A stretch of DNA of 64,000 nucleotides from Chelonoidis abingdonii (lineage: Eukaryota > Chordata > Testudines > Testudinidae), in NCBI RefSeq assembly GCF_003597395.2, contig NC_133769.1, positions 178,650,690 to 178,714,689 on the forward strand. Direction: 5' to 3'. Under the pieces are notes generated by a model. The model saw only the letters and a program-made list of their open reading frames with translations. It made no database searches and had not been told where the DNA came from. Shown in pieces: positions 12,280 through 25,868 of this stretch (positions within the stretch are counted from its first letter, which is position 1; the number at the start of each line of letters is the position of its first letter). The position numbers and the translations under genes were made by a program.

Positions 12280-14196
12280 AGGGTGTGTCTACACTACGGG
12301 ATTATTCCGATTTTACAGAAACTGGTATTTGGAAACAGATTGTATAAAGTCGAGTGCACGCGGCCACAGTAAGCACATTAATTTGTCGGTGTGCATCCAT
12401 GTACTGAGGCTAGCGTTGATTTCTGGGGCAATGCACTGTGGGTAGCTATCCCATAGCTATCCCATAGTTCCCGCAGTCTCCCCCACCCATTGGAATTCTG
12501 GGTTGAGATCACAATGCCTGATGGGGCAAAAACAGTGTTGTGGGTGATTCTGGGTAAATGTCATCAGTCAATCCTCCCTCCGTGAAAAGCAATGGCAGAC
12601 AATCATTTCGCGCCCTTTTCCTGATTGCCCTGCAGATGCCATAGCACGGCAACCATGGAGCCCGTTCAGCCTTTTGTCACTGTCACTATATGTGTACTGG
12701 ATGCTGCTGACAAAGGAGTACTGCAGTCCTACACAGCAGCATCCCTTGCTTTTCAGGTTAGCAAAACGGTTACCAGTCCATTGTACCATCTGCTTGCTCA
12801 TGGGTGTCCTGGTTGGCCTTGCTGAGGTCAGTTGGGGGCGCATGACAAAAATGGGAATGACTTCCCAGGCCATTCCCTTCTTTACGTTTTGTCTAAATGT
12901 AGAGTCAGTCCTGCTAGAATATCAAGCAAGCCTACTAAAGTACCAGAGATGCAAACGGCTGCGCGGTTCAGAACCCCAGAGATCCACAGAAATGATGAGC
13001 TGCATGCCATTCTTGGGGTGCCCCTGAACAACCCTACCATTGCTTCCCTCCTCCCCACCCCTCCTGGGCTACCGTGGCAGTGTCCCCCATTTGTGTGATG
13101 AAGTAATAAAGAATGCAGGATAGGACACAATACTGACTTATTGAAATAAATGGTGGGGACACAGCCTCCAGCTGCTATGATATTCCAGGCAGGACTGATC
13201 TCCAGGAGACAAACTTAAAGAAGAGAATGACAGAGTCATTCCCATTTTTGCCCAGACGCCCCCGGCCAACCTCACCGAGGCCAGCCAGGAGCACTCACAG
13301 GATGACAATGACGGATACCAGTCCTACTGCACATCTGCCATCGGGGAGGGGATGCTGGGGTGTTAGCACTGCAGTACCGTGTCTGCCAGCAGCATCCAGT
13401 AGACATATGTGACATTGAAAAAGGCGAGAAATGATTTTTCCTTTACTTCATGAGGGGGGGTTGGGGGGAAGAAGTCATGACATATACCCTGAACCGACCG
13501 CGACAATGTTTTTGACCCTTCAGACATTGGGAGCTCAGCCAGAATGCAAATGATTTTTGGAATCTGCGGGAATGTGGGATAGCTGGAGTCCTCAGTCTTC
13601 TCCCTCCCTCCGTGAGAGTCCATTTGATTCTTTGGCTTTCCGTTACGCTTGTCATGGCAGCATGTGTGAGTCCCTGCTGTGGCCTCTGTTATCTTAGAGA
13701 TTTGTCAAATGCTTTGCATTTCGTCTTTGGAACAGGCTCTGATAAAACAATTTCATTCTCCCTATACAGAGATCAGATTGAGTATCTCCCGTATGGTCCA
13801 TCCTGAGCTCTTTTCAATTCTGGGACTGCATGGTCACCTGTGCTGGTGAGCTCTCCATGCTGAGCAAACAGGAAATGAAATTCAAAGTTTGCAGGGCTTT
13901 TCCTGTCTACCTGGTCAGTGATCTCAAGTTCAGATTGCTATCCAGAGCGGTCACAATGGTGCACTGTGGGATAGTGCCCGGAGGCCAATACTGTCGAATT
14001 GTGGCCACACTAACCCTAATCCGACATGGCAATACCGATTTCAGTGCTACTCCCCTCATCGGGGAGGATTACAGATACTGGTATTAAGATCCCTTTATAT
14101 CGATATAAAGGGTTTCATTGTGTGGACGCGTGCAGGGTTAATTTGGTTTAACGCTGCTAAATTCAGTATAAACTCGTAGTGTAGACCAGGCCTTAG
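12280..14196 (+). mobile_element. ~1.9-kb TIR element, copy A
   Basis: It starts AGGGTGTGTCTACACTACGG and ends CGTAGTGTAGACCAGGCCTTA, which are inverted. The interior is shared with 20920-22988 in reverse: for example TAGCACGGCAACCATGGAGC here against GCTCCAGGGTTGCCATGCTA there, and the TTTATATCGATATAAAG palindrome near one end of both. I see no intact transposase, so it is probably non-autonomous with captured filler. Several short open frames inside are not genes. Confidence 0.75.
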
Positions 14197-14639
14197 TCAG
14201 CACCTCTCCTAAGATAGCATGGGCTATAACTGAGGCTGGATGGCACTATAGCAGTGGTGCCCCACATTGTGAGAGGACAATCAATCACATACAGAGAGTC
14301 TACTGTCTTGTCTCTGTCCTATTTCAGTGTAATACAGCCATCAGCCCAAGCCCAGCCACTGTTGTCCTGGCTCTGATTCATTGTGTGACGTTTAGGATTA
14401 AAAAATTCTGGCTCTACCATGGGTTTGAGTGGGTAGGAAATAAGAGCAGATGGCTTAAAATCTCTCCAGGCTTCCCCCTCTGAGCGAACACCAACAGAAC
14501 AGAGGAGAGCAATCCAGATCTGAGAATGAGACTGCTAACTTAGTACTAAAATACTGAAGCTGTCCATCTATTGCTTAGGTGCAGAAATAAAAATAAACGA
14601 ATAAAATATTCAGAAGGATTTCATTCCTCAATCTTTCCC

Positions 14640-15834
14640 CAGAGCTGAATCACCCACTTTGATGAATGGCTAAGCAAATTACTCTGGAGCAATTTTAAGC
14701 GAGATCATTGATAAAGTAGATGTAATTTGGTTTATGGATGGTTCAAGCTTTTATGAGGAAGGCAAGGCACAAACATAGTATGCAGCAGTAAGAATATCCG
14801 ATGAAAAGGTTTTTAAGGAACAGTGCTTACCTCATTCAGCACAAGCTGCTGAAACTGTAGTGGTAGCATTGGAAGATATGCCAGCGGATGAAACTGTGGC
14901 TATTTTCACAGATTCTGAATGGGTTTTGAGAGCTATAGTGAATTGGATGCCTCAGTGGCAAAAGAGGGGCATGAAAAGTTAATATACTTGTGGGATTTAG
15001 CACAACAAAGGACACAGCCACTATTAGTGGGAAAAGTAAAAGCCCATAAGAAAAATGTTGAAGGAGCTCAGTGGAATTAGAAGGCAGATGAACAAGCTAA
15101 AGAAGGAGCCAAGCAGGGGATAGTATGGCAGCCACAATCCCAGTCAATCCCAGTAGCTAATGAGAAGGAGAAAGAATAGAACAGAGAAAAGATCCTGAAA
15201 GAAAAAAATTGGCATCAAAAGAAAAACACCAAGGGTGGCAAATTTGGCAACATGAAACAGGACTGATGTTGGCTACCAAAACGGATGATGATATGTCTGA
15301 GTAGTTCCAGAAGAAATCAAAACTGAAATTATCTCACTGGTACATGATAAGGGACATATGGGAATATTTAAGATCCTTGACAGACTACAAATGGCAGATT
15401 GGTAGCCAACTATAAGGGCATATGTAGAACAGTATGTAAACAATTGCTTATCCTGTGCAGCAAATAATGCAGACACAAAAATAATGAAAGGACCGTTGAG
15501 ACATCAAAGAATAGAGAGTCCATGGGTTAGATTACAAATCAATTTTATTGGTCCACTGACAAAAACTGCAAAGGGAAACCAATATTATTTGTTGATAGTG
15601 GACTCTTTTGCTAAGTGGGTAGAGGCAATCCCTACAAGAAATAATACTGCCTTAACCACAGCTAGGGGTTTGGTGGATCAGGTTATTACAAAGTAGGGTA
15701 TCCCCAAAGAAATAGATTCAGATCAGGGACCTCACTTTATAGGGGAAATTACAAAGGGATCGTGTCAAGCTTTTGGCATTAAGCAAAGACTGTAGGTAGC
15801 TGGACATCCTCAAAGTTCAGGGCAAGTAGATTTG
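14640..15834 (+). pseudogene. ERV RNase H and integrase remnant
   Basis: This resumes the retroviral pol that stops at about 9058. RNase H signatures are WFMDGSSF (14728-14751), a SAQAAE segment and IFTDSEWVL; the D-E-D residues are visible. Integrase shows the zinc-binding H-x3-H (HDKGH) and C-x2-C (CLSC), then the core. In the core, the first catalytic aspartate position reads asparagine (QINFIGP), the second is kept (SDQGPHF) and the glutamate of the usual GQVE motif reads aspartate (GQVD). Several in-frame stops interrupt it, and the text after 15834 no longer looks like integrase. Confidence 0.8.
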
Positions 15835-17690
15835 AACTCAACCTTATCAGTTTTAAACATTAATACAGAAGTTGATCTAATGCCATTTGCCTCACAAGAG
15901 TTTTGTGTGACAAATGTACTGGGAGGACAAATTTTTATTCCATTAAGTGTACCGATATCAATTAAAATAGACCAAAAATAGGTAAACGCTAGATTTGGTC
16001 TTATGCATAGAGGAGCGGTGGAATATGGAATGATAAGGATTGACATAATAGAAGTACTGAGTTATTTTATTGATGTCAACAACTGGGTGTTATGCAGCAC
16101 AATTTAATTTTCTCTATTCGTTTAATGATATTATTATAGGAATGTTTAAGAATTTTTTTATCATATATGATAATTGTTAATGATAAGAAAATATTAAATA
16201 AGCTTAACTAAGGAAATAGACATATATAAAGGAAAAAATAATAAATAAATATTGTTAGTATAGTTAAGATAAATAATAAAAGAAAGATATCATTAGTATT
16301 GAGAAGAATGTAGCTATCATTTGATGCAAAGGAATTTTGTTTTACCGTTAAATTTGTATATTGCTAAAATAAAAGATAAATTTATTCGAAAAAGAATAGG
16401 GTCTCTCATTCTTTATGTCTTTCAGAAGGGGAAGCCAAATGGTAGAAGAGGTGGTTCTATTCGTCTTGGCTCTTCTGGGTATTTGTGTCTACGGGATTCT
16501 GCTATGGTGATGCGAATTCGGACAAAACATTGATGATCTGATGGGCCAAGTCCCATCCCAATGGTAAGGTTTTGGCTAATAGCATTGAGCAATGTGTTTT
16601 CATAATCCGTAAACTAAAGAATGCGGCAATAAGAGTAGTAATGGAACCTGTTTGGTTTATAGAGTTTATGGCACAAAATTATGTGGGTAGGGTACTCATC
16701 ACAGATGCTGCCCCCAAATATAATATTTTATTCAGAGATCAAGGAAAGGGAGTATTGATATGGCAGAGGTCTTATGAGAAATCACCACAACCTTCAAATT
16801 GTACATGGAAATCTGATGAAGGAATGGGAACCATACTTGATAGAATAATAGGGTTGGACTATGGCACTATACACTCTTAGAAGGATTAAAGAAAATTGCG
16901 CGCTAGATGAATCTGTTAGTAAGTGCAGAAGAGAGAGTAGATTCAGATATAGGGACCACAATCAAACCACAGACAATGGTTTTGAAAAGAACAATGAAGG
17001 CAAACACAGACACAACCACTGTCAACAGTATTCAAGTGTGAGTTCACAATTCAAATGAATGATAGAGCTAAAGCAATAACCATTATCTTGGGTCCTATAA
17101 AAGCTATAGAACAAAGTTTGGAAAACAGGAAGTTTATTATAACCTATTAAAATGCTCATAAGTGCTCCATTACTTATGCCTCCCAAGGGCGAGGACACTT
17201 AATGACCCATCCGGATTATCATATCTCCCCAAAACCATCAAACTGTGATTGGGATGCTGCAGATAAAAGGAGTGAAATATACAGGAAAGTGATAAGAGCA
17301 TGGCAATGTGCAATAATAGAGGGACCTAATCTAAGGACCTAATGACGTGATCAGATAATTTGACCATATATCCAAATAAGAATTCTTCATGTGCTGTCAT
17401 AGCATGGTATGTCCCTGAGTGAAGTAAGGAGAGTTCAAGAACAATACTCATACAATGCTATCATAATTTTGTTAATGTGACAGAAACCAATTTCAAATTA
17501 TGGACCTGCAAGAGGGGGTCAGTAGAATATATATTTGGTGTGAATTATGTGTTGAAATAGTATATAAAAGTCAGATTAAATTATAGATACTATGGTATGT
17601 ACATATGCTAGAAAGTGACACATGAAGAAGGAAATTTGGGTCAAATTTTATTTCCAGTATTGGTGTGAAGGTAAATAAAAGGCGAGGAAG
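15835..17690 (+). pseudogene. ERV 3' region, possible env remnant
   Basis: AT-rich sequence downstream of integrase with short broken frames. A 23-residue frame at 16439-16510 is strongly hydrophobic after two acidic residues, as a leader or membrane helix would be, and it lies just after a TCTTTCAG acceptor-like site. A 102-residue frame follows at 16572-16880. I cannot identify either as env by motif; position is the only argument. Confidence 0.35.
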
Positions 17691-18168
17691 TGGAACTTGG
17701 AGAATTAACAGTCCTCATTTTAGTTATCCTTCTCTTTTACGTGAATATCTAAACCTGGGTCAACGGCTTTGTTATAGTGCTGTTTTATGGATATGGATTG
17801 GGTTCTTGCACTAATAAGTCAAATGTTATTATATTAGAGGCCTTAAGCATATGTATGAAAAGTTCAATGTGTACTAACTTGCAACATTGTATTTGTCTCA
17901 TAGTCTATTTAATCTTCTGAGTCAATTGAATGTGTGATCTTTAAAAATAATCCAATTGTGCCTTATTACCTATGATACATTGTAATTATTTTCTTTTCCT
18001 TTCTTACTTTACTGAATAATATACATTGTAACCTTTTCTTTTTCTTTCGTGCTTTACTGAATATACTGTAATCACCTAATTTTTTCTCTCAGTAAATAAG
18101 ACTTTGTTTTCAAAGCATTACTTGTGTGCCTATTCTTGATCAGAAGGCTGTATCTATTAGCAGGATTA
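17691..18168 (+). repeat. Possible ERV 3' LTR
   Basis: A purine run (AAAAGGCGAGGAAGTGGAAC) near 17675-17698 could be a polypurine tract. It is followed by about 450 bp of unique-looking AT-rich sequence with AATAAGACTTTGTTTTC near 18095, in the place of a poly-A region. I could not find a matching 5' LTR upstream of 4880, so this is tentative. Confidence 0.25.
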
Positions 18169-20041
18169 GCCTCCTCTGGGGCCTTTTTAACCACAGAAAG
18201 ATTTTTTGGGTTAAAGGACTTAAAAAACAGTCCTCATATTTTTGTGGTGACAATAGTGTGTTAAGGCATCACCCTGAAACATTTCAGGAATACTCCACTT
18301 TGGGGATACTCATTTGAATTTATTTTTATAAGAGATATTTAAAGCAGTAGTAAGTGGTGCAAGGAAATGTTCATTTGACTAAGTTATATAGGAAAATAGC
18401 TTTACCAAAACTATATTGACCATATCTGATTCAAAGAAAAATATAATAGGAAAACCTAAGTTTATATAGTTTCATCTGTAAGAAATGGACTTGTTAGCAA
18501 ATGAGCTTTCAGATGTCTTGCAGTATTACTATGCCTGATGTGACCATTAAAAAAACCTTGAGAAAAGACCTCTTCACTTCAAAGGTTAAAACACAATGCC
18601 GAGTTCAAACTTTATTCTCCTGGAATTGTGAAATTTGACAATAAGCAGATCTTTAGGATCCCGACCAGGTCGCTATTTTATTTTAACAATGTGAAAACAC
18701 TTAGATTGTTTGTACAGATCTAAAAGTTGTGGCATTAAAGAAAGACTATGTGCAATCTTAGGACTTAATTGGAAAACTGTCTTGGATTTTTTTTTTGAAC
18801 TGCTATTGCTAAATGTTCTTGTACCACTTAGAGAACATTTTTAAAACACAGTTATGACCATATGTGAAGCTATGATTTTTTTGTAGACTTCCAGGTGTTC
18901 TGTATCACAGATGGAATAACCCTAAGAGAAGTGTTTTCAGACTTCTTTTAAATTGAGCCTTTTCTTTGTATAACTTCCTGCAGTTACCACATCTACAGTG
19001 TTATTTCTGTTTTAGGCACACAAGTTGCCCACTTCTACATATACCTGTTATAGCACTGACAGACTAACAATGTTCCATTTGCAACTGCTGTATGAGTTCT
19101 GATTAGCTATGCATCCAGTGTTGCACTATACAGCCATTTCCCCAATGCAATTATTTTCTTCAGCAGGATTTTAAAATGTAGGTTTATTAGTTGGAATAGT
19201 TCACACATTTCTAGAATGCCTCATCTCAAGAGATCGCAGTGTTTAACAAGTGATAATTTGTTTAACTTGTTTGTGATAAACAAGTTAGTCACTTCAGCCA
19301 CTTCTAAAACATAGGTGAAAGTCCATATATATTTTGAGGCAAAATGACAATTATCAGGAACAGCTGTATATTATTGCCCCAAAACTTCATTAACATTAAT
19401 GGCATTAAGGTTGCCTAGCACTGGCTCATTCCCTTACAGGAGAGTTGCAGCTACTTTTAGAAAAACAAAACACTGTTTCATTGTTCGGGAAACCAGGGAG
19501 GTGCCCATGTCATGATTATATTACCCTAATGCAGCTGCTTAGAGTCTATCAACTTCGCCTCTATTTTCCTTGACAATTTTTCAAACATAAAATTTGAAAT
19601 TGTGGCCATTAAACTAAAAGCTTTGATCTCAGGGTAAAGCTTCCAGAAGAAGGACCTCAGCTGAAGAACGTAGGCCCCCTGTGAGGAAAGCACACACAAC
19701 GTTCTCACAGAGCTACCAAGACACCACTCAAATTCACAGTACATGGGCAGTGCTCAGTGTATCACACCTTGAGCCACCCACTTACTCTGATCTGATATCA
19801 GGCTGCTTGCAAACATTGGTGCTTGCGATAGAGCCCCAGTCCTGACACGCATGCTCAAGTATCTTTGGATCATCATATTGACTCAAGCCACATTGTAGTT
19901 GCAAATTACACCTGAAATGAATTTTAAAATATTGCTTCTTCAAAGGGCCAGGTTGTGCCACAGACACCAGCAGAGAGCAATTCTGAGCAGGGAACATCAT
20001 TTTGGACAAGATTACAGCAGCAGTTTGAGCCTCAAGTGTAT
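18169..20041. other. No gene seen
   Basis: AT-rich non-coding sequence. Minus-strand frames at 19526-19744 and 19782-20087 show no domain, signal peptide or splice context that I can support. Confidence 0.4.
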
Positions 20042-20342
20042 GGGCTGGTCTGCGCTGGGGGAGGAGGTATCGATCTAAGATACGCAACTTCAGCTACGTG
20101 AATAGCGTAGCTGAAGTAGAAGTATCTTAGATTGATTTACCTCAGGTTCTCACGGCGCGGGATCGACGTCCACGGCTCCCCCTGTTGACTCTGCTACCGC
20201 CGTTCGCTCCGGTGCAGTTCCGGAGTAGACGGGAGTGCATTTGGGGATTGATATATTGTGTCTAAGATGAGATGCGATATATCGATCCCTGAAAAATTGA
20301 TCGCTACCCGCCGATACGACGGGTAGTCCGGACGTACCCTAA
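20042..20342. mobile_element. ~300-bp TIR element
   Basis: It starts GGGCTGGTCTGCGCTGGGGG and ends AGTCCGGACGTACCCTAA. Internal short inverted repeats are visible: AGATACGCAACTTCAGCTACG next to CGTAGCTGAAGTAGAAGTATCT. It is typical of non-autonomous hAT-like elements of turtles and has no coding capacity. Confidence 0.6.
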
Positions 20343-20919
20343 GAATCACAGACATAAACAAAAATTTTGATATTGCATTTTTGGGGAGACTATCTCAGGA
20401 ACACCTTGCTCCCACAACTGCAGATTTTGATCTCTAATCCTACTTCAGACCTTAACGATGCACAGTAATTTTCAGGACAGTCCAATCAAGCATGCAGACT
20501 TCCAACCAATTTTTGTAAGTGCTCTAAAAAGTAAGCTCATCTAAACTTTAGCATAGCTACCACTCTGGCATAATGGTGACTAAATTACTACAAGTGGCTG
20601 AGAACTGACTGAAGCTTCAGGGGAATTTAAAGAAGCAAGATCATAATCCAAGTCTTTTAAAAGTCATTTCAAGTGGCTCAAGAGCATACTGCATTGTTGG
20701 CATGTCACATTTTTTAAGTATCAGCACAAGCCTGCTTAGCCTGCAAAATTTCAGATGGTCACAGGGGAAATTGTGGCAACAGGGTTTTGATCTTTTCTTT
20801 TAAACATGAAAATGATTGTTGTTAATATGACAAGATGCATGATTTTTGTTTTGGAGAGGATCACTATGTCACGTATGTGGTACTGCATATGTTACTACCA
20901 GCAGGCTCACAGATAGACT

Positions 20920-22988
20920 AAGGCCTGGTCTACACTACACGTTTAAACCGATTTTAGCAGCGTTAAACCGATTTAACGCTGCACCCATCCACACAACGAG
21001 GCCCTTTATATCGATATAAAGTGCTCTTTAAGCTGGTTTCTGTACTCCTTCCCGATGAGAGGAGTAGCGCTGAAATCGGTATTACCATATCAGATTAGGG
21101 TTAGTGTGGCTGCAAATCGACTATTGGTTCCGGGCGGTATCCACAGTCACCACTGTGACCGCTCTGGACAGCAATCTGAACTCAGATGCACTGGCCAGGT
21201 AGACAGGAAAAGCCCCGCGACCTTTTGAAGTTTTCATTCCGTTTGCCCAGCGTGGAGTTCTGATCCAGCATGGGCAATGCAGCCAAATCAAAAGAGCTCC
21301 AGCATGGCCATACGGGAGATACTGGTCTGATCGCTGTATGGGAGAACAAATCTTCTATCAGAGCTCCATTACAGAAGACGAAATGCCAAAGCATTAAAAA
21401 AATCTCCAGCTATGATACAGAGTCCACAACAGTGCTGCATGACAGCGTAACGGAAGCCAAGAATCAAATGGACGCTCATGGAGGAGGGAGGGGGTACTGA
21501 GGACTCCAGCTATCCCACGTCCCCAGCAGTCTCCGAAAAGTATTTGCATCTTGGCTGAGCTCCCAATGCTGTTAGGGTCAAACACATTGTCCGGTGGTTC
21601 AGGTATAGCTCGTTTAATACCCCTCCTCCCCTCCGTGAAAGAAAGGAAAAAAATCATTCCTTGACTTTTTTCAATGTCACCTATGTCTACTGCATGCTGC
21701 TGGTAGACGCGATGCTGCGGCAGTGAACAGCAGTATCCTCTCTCTCCTTCCCTTTCTGGTGGCAGATGTACAATATGACTGCTATCCATCATGCATCATC
21801 AGCCGTGAGTGTTCTGGCTGGCCCAGATGAGGTCGGCCAGGGGCGCCTGGTAAAAATAGGAATGACTCCGGTCATCCATTAGATAGTACAGAATGGCTGG
21901 TAATCATCTTCATCATAGCACTGGGGCTGAGCTCCCATCAGCTCCTCCCTTTCATGCGTAAAGAAAAGATTCTGTACTGCCTGGACTATCATAGCAGTGG
22001 ATGCTGGGGCTCCTTCCCTGCACGTTTAATGTCCTGCCTGGACTATCATAGAAGCTGGAGGCTGCCTCCCCTCATTTTACTCACTAACAAGTCAGTGTTT
22101 CTTATTCCTGTATTCTTCTTTCTTCATCACACAAATGGGGTACACTGCAACAGTAGCCCAGGAAGTTGGGGGAGCAGGGAAGCAATGAGTGGGGTTGTTG
22201 CAGGGGACCCCCTAGAATGGCATACAGCTCATCATTTCTGCAGATCTGACATGGAGCGGCTGTGCTCTCTGGTTCTCTAGTACAACTTGCCCCATATTCT
22301 AGCATGACTCACTCTATTTTTAGATACCATAAAGGAGGAATTGACTCGAGTCATTCCTATTTTTGTCTTTGCGCCCGCCAGCCAACCTCAGCAAGGCACC
22401 CATGACAGCAGCAACAGTACAGAACGACTGATAGCCATCATCTCTTGCCAGTTTACAATGGCATGGCAGACGGTACAGAACAACTGATAACCGTTCTGCA
22501 TCTTGCAAAGCACATGAATGCTGCTGTGTGCGCTGCAGTACCGCCTCTGTTAGCAACATCAGTTAGACCATACTGGTGACAGTAAAAAAAAGCTGAATGG
22601 GCTCCAGGGTTGCCATGCTATGGTGTCTGCCAGGGCAATCCAGGGAAAAAGGGCGCGAAATGATTGTCTGCCATTGCTTTCACGGAGGAAGGAATGAGTG
22701 ATGACATTTACCCAGAATCACCTGCAGCACTGTTTTTGCACCATCATGCATTGGGGTCTCAACCCAGAATTCCAATGGGCGGGAGAGACTGCAGGAACTA
22801 TGGGATAGCTATGGAATAGCTACCTACAGTGCAACGCTCTGGAAATCAACGCTAGCCTCGGACCATGGACGCACACCACCGAATTAATGTGCTTAGTGTG
22901 GCTGCATGCACTCGAATTTATACAATCTGTTTTACAAAACCGGTTTATGTAAAATTGGAATAATCCCGTAGTGTAGACATATCCTAGG
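20920..22988 (-). mobile_element. ~2-kb TIR element, copy B (inverted)
   Basis: It starts TAAGGCCTGGTCTACACTAC and ends CCCGTAGTGTAGACATATCCTA. It is the reverse orientation of the element at 12280-14196, with shared interior blocks in the same relative order. The flanks AGATAGAC and GGCTAGAG match at 5 of 8 positions, consistent with a decayed target-site duplication. Confidence 0.75.
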
Positions 22989-24404
22989 CTAGAGTGTATT
23001 ACAGTCAACTATTACATATGGATAGTATTAAAGATATATTAATTGCTGTATGCATGTACGCCACTCATGTATAGATCTCAGTGGATCACAAAGAGGGATA
23101 TCAGCAGTTCCATTTTTCTTGTCAGAGCAGCTTACATGTGTTACAAAAGAACTGAATCAGAGAGCAGAGGCCAGAACCCAGAGCTGCAACCCCCACCTTG
23201 CTCCAGCCTGCAATGCCTTCCTAGAACCCAACAATGATGGGGGAGTACAAGAAAATTATGAGATAATGTTGGTCAGCATGATTGGCAGTGGTCTCAGTGC
23301 ACCAGCACCCTAACCGTAGTCAAATTTTTGGTACGCCTGATGGCAAAGCAGAGCTTTGAGGAAGGCTAATGAATTAGTTTTGAGGATGTTTATGGGAAGC
23401 TTCTGTCAAGTGTGTGAGACAGCATGGGAGAAAGCACAAAGCTGCTTGAAAATTTAACAAGTGGGAGGTAGAGACTAATATCATAGGATGATTAGAGGCA
23501 GGAATCAACCTTTTGATGCTGAATGAGAGATGATAGATAGGTTGTGAAGGGCCTTGAAATTGAAGACATGTAGTGAAGAAGAGATCAGTCGTGTGTACAG
23601 TGGATTAAAGCTCACAGGAAAGCATTTAGCAATGCTTTGTTAATACAGCTTATAACTAACTCTGTTTAAGTTTTGATAAAGTTTTTTACTTAAAGAAATG
23701 CTCTGGTGCATTAAAACAGGCAGGTGATTTAGCATCTAACATTTAATATCTTAATAATTGTGCATTTGTGTACAGAAGAGGGCAGCCTCTCTCTGTTTCC
23801 TCCTTCAGAAAATCAGTGAATTGTGGCATAGAAGTGTAATGATAGTAGATACAGGAATTGAGCTATGTTAACATGATAATTTGCTTATATATATTTCTAG
23901 GTAAAACATGGTAATTGATAGTGGCCGGGGATATCATTGCAGTTTGTCTAATGTGGGTTAAACAAATTAGAAGCTAAATTGTATGCCTAATTTACATATG
24001 CAGTTACGACAATAGCATTCACAAAGTTGATTGCACATGCAAGAGACCAGTGGTTTGTGGGTTCTGAGAAAAACTGATTAATACATATTGTAGTGCAAAT
24101 ACTGCAAGCTAGTGATGTGACCAGTACTCAGAGCAGATTTAATTGGCATGCAAATCCAGAGTATATGGAATCACTCAGATAGAGATGCTAAGAAAGACAT
24201 CAAATTTGCAAATTTGACACCATCAGCTCTGGACTAAACAAAGATTGTGAATGGCTTGCCAATTACAGAACCAGTTTCTCCTCCCTTGGTTTTCACACTT
24301 CTACTGCTAGAACAGGGCCCCATCCTCCCTGATTGAACTAACCTTGTTATCTCTAGCTTGCTTGCTAGCATATATATATACCTACCCCTGGAAATTTCCA
24401 CTAC
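22989..24404. other. No gene seen
   Basis: Non-coding; short open frames at 23043-23313 carry no recognisable domain. Confidence 0.4.
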
Positions 24405-24536
24405 CTGCGTCTGACGAAGTGGGTATTCACCCACGAAAGCTCATGCTCCAAAACGTCTGTTAGTCTATAAGGTGCCACAGGATTCTCTGCTGCTTTTACA
24501 GATCCAGACTAACACGGCTACCCGTCTGATACAATT
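24405..24536 (+). repeat. 3' end of a sauropsid interspersed retroelement
   Basis: The text GACGAAGTGGGTATTCACCC, ACGAAAGCTCATGCTCC and GACTAACACGGCTACCC is a widely dispersed repeat module of turtles and crocodilians. I recognise it as an interspersed repeat but am not sure of the superfamily. Confidence 0.65.
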
Positions 24537-25868
24537 CACACTGACTTACTGTAGAAATCCCTCTATACAGAAATCATAATGGAAAACATCAGCAAGATTC
24601 ACTCCTGTGCCAAGATCCTAGGGGATGCTCTAAATTACAAAATCTGGCTATAGTTCCCCACTGCGTTCAAGGAGGCTCTGTGCTGGGTGCAGACATCCCC
24701 CATTTTGGAACAGCTTGAAGTATCAGGGCTTAACATTGCAAGGTTGCTGTTCCAAGAAACTTAACTTCTTATTTATCTGTAAATTTCCATGCACACCAAT
24801 GCTGCTCTATTATGTTACAAAACTGACATGAGAATTTGCCAGACAAGCACATGTATTTACTTGCCAGCACATTAATATGATGACTGACAATATCACAAAT
24901 GGTATTCTACACCCCATTCAAAATAGAATACTTGCCTCAAGTGAGTGAGGGAACAAAGTCTTGCAAAACTGTGCTATAAAAATAATCTGTCAATTAATTG
25001 CTGTATTTGCAAGATTATTTCTTGGACCCCCGTCAGTAATGACAGAGTATCTCCACCTGGCAAATGATCCACCATTCCACCTCCTCCCAAAGAGTTTTGC
25101 TATATCTTTTTGGTAGGAGGAAGGTTGTCACAGTATCTATTTCAGCCTCATCCCAGACAGGAAAAAATCTTTAATAGTGGGCAGGCAGAAACCATAGTTT
25201 CTTCCAGCTGATGCAAAAAAACATCAAAGATGGAACTCAAGTACCCAGACTCTCTGCACAAATGATCACACCACAATTCGGATTGCACTTTCTCTAAGCA
25301 AGGCTCAGAAGAACCAGGTCATTCTGCACTTGTGCAGTGTCTGTATAAGCAAATACTAGTGTAACAGCTCCATCCATGCAATTAGTCCTTCCATCCGAGT
25401 ACTACAGTGCACGAGTCACTGCTTAGATGGCCTTGGGTTTCTGTATTCTTCTGACCCAGAGTCAAGATTTCTGTAAACTTCTCACCTGCACACATCTGAA
25501 GTCCCATTGCATGACTGTCACCAGTGCCTGCTTCTTTGCTATTGCTTTGTTACTAACTTGCTTTTGGAGCATTTCTGAGGAGAAGCCATCATCACAAGAG
25601 GTTGCTAAGAGCCAGCCTGAGACAGACATCAGAGTATTTGTAAATATCTGGTACTATGAGGAGATTCAGTCTCAGCTGAACTGTTATTTGGAATACTCAG
25701 AGATCAGTTATTCCTTTTTTTGTAGACCCTACATCATCTTGATTGGTGTGTTTGTGTGTGTGCGTGTCCAGGTCTTTGGTTTGTTTTTTGTTTTCATTGG
25801 TTACTTATTGCAGCTAGCTTGAGTGTTTTTGTGTTAAAAAAAAGTTAGTTTGCAGTATTTACCTCTTT
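24537..25868. other. No gene seen
   Basis: Non-coding. The 131-residue plus-strand frame at 25427-25822 has two hydrophobic stretches, but I see no flanking exon or family motif, and it does not resemble the Ig locus downstream. Confidence 0.35.

Noticed and set aside
12568..14087. Cluster of frames inside the 1.9-kb TIR element
   Set aside because: The inverted second copy does not preserve these frames, and none resembles a transposase.
25427..25822. 131-residue frame with hydrophobic stretches
   Set aside because: No homologue in the locus, no splice context I could support, and hydrophobicity is common in T-rich frames.
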